The translations under genes and the position numbers were made by a program. Under the pieces are notes generated by a model that saw only the letters and a list, made by a program, of their open reading frames with translations, did no database searches and was not told the origin of the DNA. Source: Leptolyngbya sp. PLA1 (GTDB lineage: Bacteria > Planctomycetota > Phycisphaerae > Phycisphaerales > UBA1924). Taken from it: a stretch of DNA of 64,000 nt. Where the stretch lies: the NCBI GenBank assembly GCA_021405315.1, contig QWIH01000001.1, positions 89,376 through 153,375 on the forward strand, given 5' to 3'. Positions 53,555-63,317 of this stretch are shown here, in pieces. Numbering within the stretch: the first letter of the stretch is position 1; the number at the start of each line of letters is the position of its first letter.

Positions 53555-54605
53555 AGGACGCGGGGGCGAGCGAGGCGAGAATGCCCGCCGCAGCCGCGGC
53601 GGGGTCGGGGGCGGCGCAGACCGCGCTGCTGACGGCCACGCCCCGGCACCCGGACTCGGCGAGAACTCCCGCGTTGGCCGCGTTGATCCCTCCGATGGCG
53701 AGGTGCGGCATGTCGCGCACGCCGGGTTCTGCGAGATATTGCCGCAGGAAAGCCGGCCCGGCGAGCACGGGCTTGTGCTTGGTGTTTGTGGGGAACATGG
53801 GGCCCACGCCGCAGTAGTCCGCGCCGTCGTTGCGGGCGGCGCGTGCCTGAGTGATGTCCTGGGTGGAGACGCCCACCAGCAGGTCTCGGCCAGCGACCTT
53901 GCGGACCGCATGGACGGGGAGGTCGGTCTGGCCCAGGTGCACGCCGTGAGCGCCGCTCGCGAGGGCGACATCCGGCCGGTCGTTGATGATGCAGGCGATG
54001 CCCCGCTCGCGGCAAAGGTGGGCAAGCTCGGTGGCGCGCGGGAGCAGTTCCACGGCGGGCAGATCCTTCTCGCGGAGCTGAAGGCAGTCAGCCCCTCCCC
54101 GGGCGGCGTCGGCGGCGACTTGGAGCCAGGAGCGCCCGACGCAGAGGGACTCGGTGATGAGCACGCACAGGCGCCATTGCACGGCCCGTCCTGAGCCGAG
54201 CGACTGCAGGAGGGCGGCGCTGGAGGTGTAGCAGCGATAGCGGATGGCCTGCAGGAGGGCGGCGCGCTGGGGCTCCGTCAACTTGGCGAGTTCTTCGAGC
54301 GTGCGGATCGCTTCCGAGGCCCGGGAGGCGTTCAGTTCGGCGACCTCGGCGAGTCCGGCGCGCCGAGGCGGGGAAGGAGGGGGGATCGCCGTGCCCACAT
54401 CGCCGGGCACGTCGCGGTGGGGGGCGAGGACGCCGGCCGAGCCGGCCAGCCCGGCGGCGTGGAGTCTGACCTCGTGCCGCTGGTGCTTGAACTGCTCGGA
54501 AAGGTCGGACCGGTCGAGCGCGAAGCGGGCGAGGTCCTCGAGGACGCGGAGGGCCTCGGCGGCCCGGTTGGCGCTGGCGTCGATGATCCGAAGGCGGGCG
54601 GTCAC
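53544..54605 (-). CDS. thiE: Thiamine-phosphate synthase with N-terminal ThiD2-type domain
   Basis: A 353-residue fusion. The first 140 residues begin RLRIIDASANRAAEALRVLEDLARFAL, the signature of the ThiD2 domain that can phosphorylate HMP-P in place of ThiD. The C-terminal 200 residues are ThiE, joining HMP-PP and thiazole phosphate: CLQLREKD, IINDRPDVALASGAHGVHLGQTDLP, DYCGVGPMFPTNTK and AIGGINAANA. The pyrophosphate-binding motifs are complete. GTG 54605 is the likely start, but its ribosome binding site is weak. pgl diverges only 10 bases away. No TPP riboswitch can fit in that gap and none is seen. Confidence 0.93.
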   Translation of the reverse strand: MTARLRIIDASANRAAEALRVLEDLARFALDRSDLSEQFKHQRHEVRLHAAGLAGSAGVLAPHRDVPGDVGTAIPPPSPPRRAGLAEVAELNASRASEAIRTLEELAKLTEPQRAALLQAIRYRCYTSSAALLQSLGSGRAVQWRLCVLITESLCVGRSWLQVAADAARGGADCLQLREKDLPAVELLPRATELAHLCRERGIACIINDRPDVALASGAHGVHLGQTDLPVHAVRKVAGRDLLVGVSTQDITQARAARNDGADYCGVGPMFPTNTKHKPVLAGPAFLRQYLAEPGVRDMPHLAIGGINAANAGVLAESGCRGVAVSSAVCAAPDPAAAAAGILASLAPASSTA

Positions 54606-54615
54606 GCTCAACGAT

Positions 54616-55497
54616 ATGTTGCGGGAATGGCTGGCGGGGAGAGACTCCGGCGCAGACAATGCCACCGTGCCAGAAGACGCCCCTCGCCAGAAGCCGATCG
54701 AGCTTGCGCCGAAAGCATCAGCGCGGCCTCCCCGCGTGGGGGGCGAGGTCGTGCTGCGGCCCGAGGCGGACGGCGCGATCGACGCATTGCTCGCGGATGT
54801 CTACCTGCACGCGTCGAACTGCGTTCGGGCGTTCGGTGACTTTCACGTGGCGATCGGAGCCACGCCCGGCGTGGAGACCGCGCTGGTGAGGTTGCTGTAC
54901 GACCTGAACTACCGGGACTTTCCGTGGAGCCGTACGAGACTGTGGATGACCCAGGAGTGCGGGGTGGCGGGGAAGGGAGTCTGCTGGCCCGTGCTCGAAG
55001 GCACGGTCGTGGCGCAGTCGGGCATGCCCGCGGAGCAGGCGCACCGCATCGACATTTCGGCGGCTGAGCCTGCGGCGGACTACGAGCGGCAGTTGCGTGA
55101 GCATCTGGGCTGGCGTCCGAAGGGGCATGACCGGCTGGACCTCGTGCTGGCGGCCATCGACGAGGATGGGAGCCTGCCGTGGGCGACTCAACACGCCGCG
55201 GACGATGGCGCGCTGTGCGTCACGTGGACCGGGGCTGACGGTCAAGGGAGGACCGGGATGACGCCGTTCGTCGTGAGCGCCTGCCGATGCGTCTGCGTGC
55301 TGGCGGTGGGGAGCGGTGTTCGCGGGGCGCTGACGAGGCTGGAGGCGGCGCTGCGGGGCGGGCCTGCGGCGCCCGGGCAGTCGCTGCGGACGATCGGGGG
55401 CGACGTGCGGTGGTACATGGACTACGAGGCGTGCCCGTCGTACTGCGCGGGCGGCTCGCCCGACAGGGGCGTGGGCACGTCGGAAAGGACCGGGTAA
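54616..55497 (+). CDS. pgl: 6-phosphogluconolactonase-like protein
   Basis: A 293-residue protein of the glucosamine-6-phosphate isomerase/6-phosphogluconolactonase superfamily. The segments FHVAIGATPGVETALVRLLYD, FPWSRTRLWMTQECGV, AADYERQLREHLG, RLDLVLAAIDEDGSLPW and TPFVVSACRCVCVLAVGSG follow the family order. The equivalent of the conserved DERxV segment is diverged (MTQECGV) and the lactonase GxGxDGHTAS stretch reads AAIDEDGSLPW, so activity is probable but not certain. The start could also be GTG 54667. It is 8 bases before an RluA-type gene. Confidence 0.78.
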   Translation: MLREWLAGRDSGADNATVPEDAPRQKPIELAPKASARPPRVGGEVVLRPEADGAIDALLADVYLHASNCVRAFGDFHVAIGATPGVETALVRLLYDLNYRDFPWSRTRLWMTQECGVAGKGVCWPVLEGTVVAQSGMPAEQAHRIDISAAEPAADYERQLREHLGWRPKGHDRLDLVLAAIDEDGSLPWATQHAADDGALCVTWTGADGQGRTGMTPFVVSACRCVCVLAVGSGVRGALTRLEAALRGGPAAPGQSLRTIGGDVRWYMDYEACPSYCAGGSPDRGVGTSERTG

Positions 55498-55505
55498 GGC
55501 CGCGC

Positions 55506-56318
55506 ATGGCGACACTGACCATCAAGCCAAACGAACGGGTGACCTTCCGCGTGATGCACGAGGACGACCACGTGGCGGTGGTCAGCAAGCCCCCGGGCGT
55601 GGTGACCATGCCTGGGCTGGGCCACGACGATGACTCGCTGCTCAACGGCATGTTCGCGAAGTGGGGCCCGCGGCTGCAGAACCTGGGGAGGGCCAGGGAC
55701 TTCGGGCTGCTGCACCGGCTGGACAGGGACACGAGCGGGCTGGTGATGGTGGCGCTGACGCCGGGAGCGTACGACGCGCTGAGACGGGCGTTCGAGAAGC
55801 GCGAGGTGCAGAAGTTCTATTGGGCCGTCTGCCGGTCCGCGCCCAAGCGGGCCACCGGCGTGGTGCGCAAGCCGTTGGAGGAGTTTCAGGGGGTGATGGG
55901 CGAGGACACGCGTACTCGGAAGCTCTGCCGCATCGGGAGCGCGGGGAAGGAGGCACTCACGGCGTTTCGTGTGCTCTCCGCGTCCCGGAAGGGCGCGCTG
56001 CTGGAGTGCCGGCCGGTCACGGGGCGGCTGCACCAGGTGCGCGTGCATCTCGCCTCGCTCGGGGCGGCGATCCTGGGTGACGACGCGTACGGGCCATCGG
56101 AGGTGAGGCGGGCCGCGCCCCGCCTGGCCCTGCACGCGCACCGGCTTGCATTCACTCACCCGATCACGGGCGAGAGGATCGACGTGAAGTCTGCCTGGCC
56201 GGCGGACCTGCGCCGGTTGCTCCTGAGGCTTGGGCTGGAGCGGCCCGACCTGAGGAAGCCGGTGCGAGAGGAGCCGTCAGGCGGGGTCGAGCGCGGTCAT
56301 GAAGTCGACGATGACTGA
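55506..56318 (+). CDS. RluA family pseudouridine synthase
   Basis: A 270-residue enzyme that isomerises uridine to pseudouridine in rRNA or tRNA. The catalytic motif GLLHRLDRDTSGLVM is at residues 68-82 with Asp73 as nucleophile. VVSKPPGVVTMPG, the conserved tract FYWAVCRS and the substrate loop RPVTGRLHQVRVHLASLG complete the signature. An N-terminal S4 domain is lacking, so it resembles RluA/TruC-like short forms; the target base is unknown. It starts 8 bases after pgl and overlaps the convergent hemW 3' end by 42 bases. Confidence 0.93.
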   Translation: MATLTIKPNERVTFRVMHEDDHVAVVSKPPGVVTMPGLGHDDDSLLNGMFAKWGPRLQNLGRARDFGLLHRLDRDTSGLVMVALTPGAYDALRRAFEKREVQKFYWAVCRSAPKRATGVVRKPLEEFQGVMGEDTRTRKLCRIGSAGKEALTAFRVLSASRKGALLECRPVTGRLHQVRVHLASLGAAILGDDAYGPSEVRRAAPRLALHAHRLAFTHPITGERIDVKSAWPADLRRLLLRLGLERPDLRKPVREEPSGGVERGHEVDDD

Positions 56319-57500
56319 CTGAGAGACGAGCAGCCCGGGTTCCGAGAGGCGCCAGACGTCGGTCTCCGGTTCGAGAAGGCCCGCGCGTCTCGCGGCGTCC
56401 GCGGTGTGCTGCAGGCGATCCGCGGCACCGGGAGCGAGTTGCTCGGCCCGGGTCAGGATGGGTTCCGTTCCCAGGCCTTCGGAGAGACGCAGGCCGGTCA
56501 TGAGCACTTCGGCGAGGGCGCGAACCGGGTCGGGCGGCTCGACGTCCACGGCTGGGGCGAAGCCACTCTCGTTCCGCGAGAGGTAGTCATCGAGGCGTGG
56601 GGCGTTCTTCCATCGCGTGCCCGCGACGTGCCCGCTCGCCGAGGGGCCGGCGGCGAGCCACTGGCCCTGGCGCCAGTAGACGAGGTTGTGGCGGCACTCG
56701 TCGCCCGGTGCGGCGAAGTTGCTGACCTCGTAACGGCGCAGCCCGGAGGCGGCGAGAAGCGCGGGGGTGAGACGGAACATCTCGACCTCATCGTCTTCGG
56801 GAGCCTGGGTGACCTGACCCCGAGAGAGGCGTGCGGTCATCGCGGTGCCGGGTTCGTAGGTCAGGTTGTAGCATGAGAGGTGCGAGAGTTCGAGCGAGAG
56901 AGCCGTTCGCAGGTCGCGTTCCCAGTCGGCGACGGATTGGCCGGGGATGCCGAAGATGAGATCGATCGATGCGCGGGCGATGCCGGCCACACGGGCGGTC
57001 TCGAGAGCCTCGGGCACCTTGTCCGGGTCGTGCCAGCGCTCGAGGGTCTTGAGGTGGGCGCGGTCAAAGGACTGTGCGCCCATGCTGAGCCGCGTGACGC
57101 CTCCCGACGCCAGAGCCGCCGCGAGGCCGGGGGTGACGGTCTCGGGATTGCACTCGACCGTGAACTCGGAGAGTTGAGAGAGGTCGAAGGTTGAGCTGAG
57201 GCAGGCGAGGAGCTCCTCCCAGAGCGGGACCGCGAGGAGGCTGGGAGTGCCGCCGCCGACGAAAATGGTGCGGAGCGGGGCCGCCCAGGGGCGGAGGGCC
57301 CTCAGTTCGTCGATGAGTCGGGCGACGAAGGCGGGCTGGCGGTCGCGCGTATCAACGAGGCTGTAGAAATCGCAGTAGTGGCATTTGTGAAAGCAGAACG
57401 GGACGTGGATGTACAGGGACGAGACATCGGCCCGGGGCGACGGCAGGAACGCTCCGGCGTGTGTACGGGAGGGCGGGAGTTGGCTGAGCGGGTGGGGCAC
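56277..57500 (-). CDS. hemW: Radical SAM protein HemW (heme chaperone)
   Basis: A 407-residue HemN-like radical SAM protein. The [4Fe-4S] cluster motif CFHKCHYC gives Cys36, Cys40 and Cys43, followed by FVGGGTPSLL, FTVECNPETV, RLSMGAQSFD and the helical YEVSNFAAPGDECRHNLVYW. The fourth Cys that precedes the SAM triad in true HemN is absent, as in HemW, which binds heme and delivers it to respiratory proteins rather than decarboxylating coproporphyrinogen. The GTG at 57500 is the likely start; the first 25 residues are Ser/Pro-rich. The C-terminus overlaps the RluA-type gene by 42 bases. Confidence 0.93.
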   Translation of the reverse strand: MPHPLSQLPPSRTHAGAFLPSPRADVSSLYIHVPFCFHKCHYCDFYSLVDTRDRQPAFVARLIDELRALRPWAAPLRTIFVGGGTPSLLAVPLWEELLACLSSTFDLSQLSEFTVECNPETVTPGLAAALASGGVTRLSMGAQSFDRAHLKTLERWHDPDKVPEALETARVAGIARASIDLIFGIPGQSVADWERDLRTALSLELSHLSCYNLTYEPGTAMTARLSRGQVTQAPEDDEVEMFRLTPALLAASGLRRYEVSNFAAPGDECRHNLVYWRQGQWLAAGPSASGHVAGTRWKNAPRLDDYLSRNESGFAPAVDVEPPDPVRALAEVLMTGLRLSEGLGTEPILTRAEQLAPGAADRLQHTADAARRAGLLEPETDVWRLSEPGLLVSQSVIVDFMTALDPA

Positions 57501-57670
57501 GGGGGTCGAAATGGCTCTGGCGTTCGGCCTTCGGACCCCGTATCATAAGAATGGGCTGGCGGGATCCTGCGGGTTGTTCGCGGGATGCTGCGAGGTTTGT
57601 CTGGCCGCCATTGGTTGTGCCACGGCAAGGGTGTGGCTCGCGCCAGGGTCTTCGAGCAGAAGGGGCTTCG

Positions 57671-58165
57671 ATGGAAACCTCCCTGATTCTAGTGCTTGCG
57701 GACGGACGCCAGTCGGAGATCCCCATTCATCGCCCGGTGCAGGTGATCGGGCGACAGACCGACTGTCAGATCCGCATCCCGTCGGGGAACATCAGCCGTC
57801 ACCACTGTGAAGTGATGCTTTCTGACGGGAAGCTGAGCGTCCGCGACCTGGGCTCGAGCAATGGAACGTACGTCAACCGCCGGCGCGTGTCGCAGGCCGA
57901 TCTGCAGGCGGGTGACCTGCTGGCGATCGGCGACATGGTCTTTGTGGCGAGGATCGACGGTCGGCCCGCGCACGTGGACTCCGAGGATGTGCTGGAGGAC
58001 GGGCAGGTGAAGCCCGCGGCGGCGGCGGCCGCGAAGCCCGCCCCGAAGGCGGCGGCAAAGCCCGCGGCACGCAAGAGCGTGCTCGAGGACTCGGACGGCA
58101 GCAGTGTCGGCGATTTCGATTTCCTCGACGAAGACGAGGATATCAAGAAGCAGCCCAAGCTCTGA
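57671..58165 (+). CDS. FHA domain protein
   Basis: A 164-residue cytoplasmic phosphopeptide-binding protein. Residues 8-98 form a forkhead-associated domain with the diagnostic IGR (27-28), SRHH (42-45) and SSNGTYVN (62-69) that contact phosphothreonine. An Ala/Lys/Pro linker and an acidic C-terminus (DFDFLDEDEDIKK) follow. In planctomycetes such proteins often read out Ser/Thr kinases; the sigma/kinase pair is 9 kb away, so a link is only inferred. The ATG at 57671 gives the fold at its usual position. A small zinc-ribbon gene lies convergent downstream. Confidence 0.9.
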   Translation: METSLILVLADGRQSEIPIHRPVQVIGRQTDCQIRIPSGNISRHHCEVMLSDGKLSVRDLGSSNGTYVNRRRVSQADLQAGDLLAIGDMVFVARIDGRPAHVDSEDVLEDGQVKPAAAAAAKPAPKAAAKPAARKSVLEDSDGSSVGDFDFLDEDEDIKKQPKL

Positions 58166-58204
58166 TGGCGGGGCGCCGAACGCCGTGATCGCGGCGGATC
58201 GGCT

Positions 58205-58372
58205 TCAGGCGGCCGCGGTCCCGTCCGGCTTTGTCGGCGTCGGCTTGGGCACGCGGATGTTGGTGCCGCAGGTGCGGCAGCGCACGGTCTTGCCCCTGCA
58301 CGAGGAGGGGACAGCGAGCACCTTTCGGCACGCGAGGTTCGGGCACATGATCCGGACGCTTTGTTCTTCCAT
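58205..58372 (-). CDS. Small zinc-ribbon protein
   Basis: A 55-residue minus-strand gene. The protein has Cys10-x4-Cys15 and Cys32-x2-Cys35 (MCPNLACRKVL and VRCRTCGTNIRVP), which can bind one Zn2+ as a ribbon. An extra Cys25 lies between, and a Pro/Thr/Ala tail follows. The pattern C-P-x-x-x-C then GKxVRCxxCG is the usual bacterial zinc-finger module found near FHA and kinase proteins in planctomycetes. Its stop is 40 bases from the convergent FHA gene. Function is not known. Confidence 0.75.
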   Translation of the reverse strand: MEEQSVRIMCPNLACRKVLAVPSSCRGKTVRCRTCGTNIRVPKPTPTKPDGTAAA

Positions 58373-58417
58373 GGCGTGTCCTCGGTCTTCGCGAACATCG
58401 GGCGATTCGGGCCGTGA

Positions 58418-60738
<2,321 letters not shown>

Positions 60739-60746
<8 letters not shown>

Positions 60747-61650
60747 GCGACTCCTGCTTGGCCCGGTGCTGATCGCCGCGCTGCTGGGGGCGCTGGCACT
60801 TGATGAGTGGCTTGCGGGCCAGAAATCGCCCACGTGGCTCGCGGGGATGCTCGGCACGGCCCTGCCCGCGGGGATGCTCGTTCTGCCGATCATGCTGGGG
60901 GTCGGGGTGCTCGCGGCGCGAGAGTTGGCGAGGTTCCTTCAGAGCAAGTCGGTGGCGGCCTCGTCGTGGGTGATGGCACTCGGGCCGGTGTGCGGGCTGG
61001 TGGCGTGGGCTGTCGCGCTCCGGATCGGCGGCGCCGGCGGGACGGCGCTGCTCGCGGCCTCCGGGTTTCTGGTGCTTGTTGTGGCCATGCTGGTGCACGC
61101 CAGGAGGCGGAGCCCGGAGGGAGCTCTCGCGGCGACGGGGGCGGCGTTGCTGGCGTTTCTCTACCTCGGTCTTGCGTTCGGATTCCTGCTGGCGATTCGA
61201 GCCGAGCACTCGGCGTGGGTGCTGCTGTGGGTGTTGCTGGTCACCAAGGCGTGTGACATCGGGGCGTACTTCACCGGGAAGTCGATCGGACGTCGCAAGC
61301 TGATCCTGTGGCTGAGCCCGGGGAAGACGTGGGAGGGTCTCGGCGGGGGGGTGCTGCTCTCCGCGGTGGTCGGTGCCGCGGGGCTGGCAGCGCTTCGGGA
61401 GTGGGCGGGCGTGGATGCCCCCCCGTGGTGGCTGGGCGCGGCCTCCGGGGCCCTTTTCGGGCTTGTGGGGCAGGCGGGCGACCTGGCAGAGAGCATGATG
61501 AAGCGGGACGCGGGTATCAAGGACTCGGGGAGCATTCTGCCCGGATTCGGGGGCATGTTGGACGTGCTGGACTCGCCCATCTTTGTGGCGCCGGTGGCGT
61601 ACGGGGCGCTCGCGGCGCTACGGGCGGGAGGCTGGATGGACGCGGCGTAG
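60739..61650 (+). CDS. cdsA: Phosphatidate cytidylyltransferase
   Basis: CdsA activates phosphatidic acid with CTP to CDP-diacylglycerol, the branch point of membrane phospholipid synthesis. The 303-residue protein has about eight transmembrane helices and the family signature SMMKRDAGIKDSGSILPGFGGMLDVLDS near residue 253, with the metal-binding Asp residues. KACDIGAYFTGKSIGRR is a second conserved segment. A GTG start at 60739 overlaps uppS. The Arg of the canonical DRxDS is Val here (DVLDS). Confidence 0.94.
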
Positions 61651-61743
61651 GGGCCGGTGGGCTACCTCAGGGCCACCTGACACTTTTTGTGCGAGGCCCC
61701 TCCGGAGCCGCTACACTCCTGCATACAGGTTCGGGAGTGCTCG

Positions 61744-62523
61744 ATGGACGTCACGGCCAAGTTGCTCAGGCTTTATCAGGTCGAAAAACAGCTTCGCGGG
61801 CTTCAGGCCCGGCTCCAGGCAGCAGAGAAGTTCCTGGCCGAGCAGGACAAGGACTTGGGATCGCTCTCCTCGAAGCGGGCCGAACTCGAACAGCAGATCA
61901 AGTTGCTGCGGGCCCAGGCGGGCGACCGCGAGGGCGAAGTCAAGCGCCTTGATGAGCGGATGGCGACGATCCGCAAGCAGATGGAAAACGCCCAGACGAA
62001 CAAGGAATACCAGGCTTTCCTCACCGAACTGAACAACTACAAGGTTGATCGGGACCGTCTCGAGACCGCAGCCCTCGAGTTCATGCAGAAGGTGGAAGAC
62101 CTCACCAAGACCGTGGAGGCCATCGAGGGCCAGCGCAACGAGCGGGACAAGGTGCGGGGCGTCGCGCAAACGGACCGGGAGGCCCGCTTCAAGGAGATCG
62201 AGACGCGGCTTGTGGAACTCAAGGCCCAGCGCGAACAGGCGGCAGCGGACGTGCCCGGCGACGTCCTGCAGATGCTGACCAGGCTTCTCAACCAGCGGGG
62301 CGAAGAGGCCATGGCCAGCGTGCAGGTCGAGGACCGCAAACGGCATGAGTACACCTGCGGCGCGTGCCAGATGAGCATCCCCGTGGATGCGGTGAGCGCA
62401 CTCCTCAGCAAGGGAAAGCTCACGCTGTGCTCCTCGTGCCAGTGCATCCTCTATCTCGACGAGGACGCCATGAAGGCTCTCAACCCGCCCAAGGCGGGCC
62501 CGAAGTCCGGCGCCAAGAAATAG
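61744..62523 (+). CDS. Coiled-coil protein with C4-type zinc ribbon
   Basis: A 259-residue protein of the C4-type zinc ribbon family (PF02591-like). Residues 1-190 are a long antiparallel coiled coil (LLRLYQVEKQLRGLQARL through FKEIETRLVELKAQREQA). The C-terminal zinc ribbon has two CxxC pairs, CGAC and CSSC, separated by about 24 residues, with YTCGACQMSIP and LTLCSSCQCILY. Relatives occur widely, and some are implicated in flagellar or cell-division-linked functions, but the role is unknown. The start ATG 61744 has only weak upstream Shine-Dalgarno sequence. A convergent methyltransferase gene begins 1 base beyond its stop. Confidence 0.88.
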   Translation: MDVTAKLLRLYQVEKQLRGLQARLQAAEKFLAEQDKDLGSLSSKRAELEQQIKLLRAQAGDREGEVKRLDERMATIRKQMENAQTNKEYQAFLTELNNYKVDRDRLETAALEFMQKVEDLTKTVEAIEGQRNERDKVRGVAQTDREARFKEIETRLVELKAQREQAAADVPGDVLQMLTRLLNQRGEEAMASVQVEDRKRHEYTCGACQMSIPVDAVSALLSKGKLTLCSSCQCILYLDEDAMKALNPPKAGPKSGAKK

Positions 62524-63315
62524 TCACGCTCGGCCAACGACGAAAACGACCCAGTTCTCCGGGAGCGTGTCCGCGCCCGGCTGGTACGGGCGGACGTGAA
62601 GCGTCCCAAGGTGGTCCAGCGCGCCCGCCTCGTGGTCGTAGACCTCGACCTTGGCGAAACCCGCCTCGCGGTAGGCGTCGGTGAGTTCGGGGATGGACCA
62701 GAGCCGCCAAACGTAGGTGAACGCGTCGTGCAGCCTCACCGCCCTTTTCCCCTTCCCGAGGGTGAAGTGGATCACGTTGACGACGCGCGCGGAGACGGGG
62801 TCGGCTTCGCGGTGCTCCCACTCGTAGAGCACCGGCGTGCCGTCCGCGAGAATGAAGCGGGCCGAGGTGGTCTGAAGCGTCATGGAGTCACGCCCGCCGT
62901 ACATGTCCGCCGCGAAGACCCCGCCGCGCTTCAGACGGGAGCGTGTGCGGCGGAGGTACTCGACCAGGTCTGACCGCCGATCGAAGTAGCCCAATGGGAA
63001 GTTGGTCGCGGCGATGAGGTCCGCCCTGGTGTTCACGTCGAGGACGTTCGCGGCGACGGCCCGAACGCGGGGCACGCCCGAGAGCCTTGCCAGCGGCTCT
63101 GAGTCGAGGTCGACGCCGATGGCGGACGCGAGCGGGTCGGTGGCAACCCAGGCGAGGCAGAGCGCGCCACCGCCGCAGAAGTCCTCACGGAGTACCCGCG
63201 GCGATCTGCCGTGGATGGCACGGAGGTACGCGGCGCTGGCCTTGGGGGATTGGACGCAGCGCTCGTAGAGGTCGTACTTGGAGGGCCGGGCGGGGCTTGG
63301 AGGGAGGTCGGGCAT
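62524..63315 (-). CDS. Class I SAM-dependent methyltransferase
   Basis: A 263-residue Rossmann-fold methyltransferase. Motif I is REDFCGGGALCLAWV (about 44-58), followed by the acidic end of strand 2 in AIGVDLDSEPL, ANVLDV and the motif IV region ATNFPLGYFDRRSDLVEYL. The rest folds as a family with a beta-hairpin (FTLGKGKRAVRLHDAFTYVWRLW). The N-terminus SKYDLYERCVQSP resembles the uncharacterised planctomycete methyltransferases. The ATG at 63315 lies 2 bases after the stop of the ABC permease, indicating co-transcription. The substrate is unknown. Confidence 0.85.
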   Translation of the reverse strand: MPDLPPSPARPSKYDLYERCVQSPKASAAYLRAIHGRSPRVLREDFCGGGALCLAWVATDPLASAIGVDLDSEPLARLSGVPRVRAVAANVLDVNTRADLIAATNFPLGYFDRRSDLVEYLRRTRSRLKRGGVFAADMYGGRDSMTLQTTSARFILADGTPVLYEWEHREADPVSARVVNVIHFTLGKGKRAVRLHDAFTYVWRLWSIPELTDAYREAGFAKVEVYDHEAGALDHLGTLHVRPYQPGADTLPENWVVFVVGRA

Positions 63316-63317
63316 GG

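Noticed and set aside
50402..54025. A 1207-residue open frame on the minus strand, the longest in the window
   Set aside because: It is antisense to the surface protein and mscL and reads into thiE in another frame. It is Arg/His/Pro-rich and lacks a ribosome binding site.
57501..57670. Promoters in the hemW/FHA divergent gap
   Set aside because: TATCAT at 57541-57546 could be a -10, but the matching -35 (TGGCGT) is poor and no minus-strand -35 was found, so I do not list a promoter.
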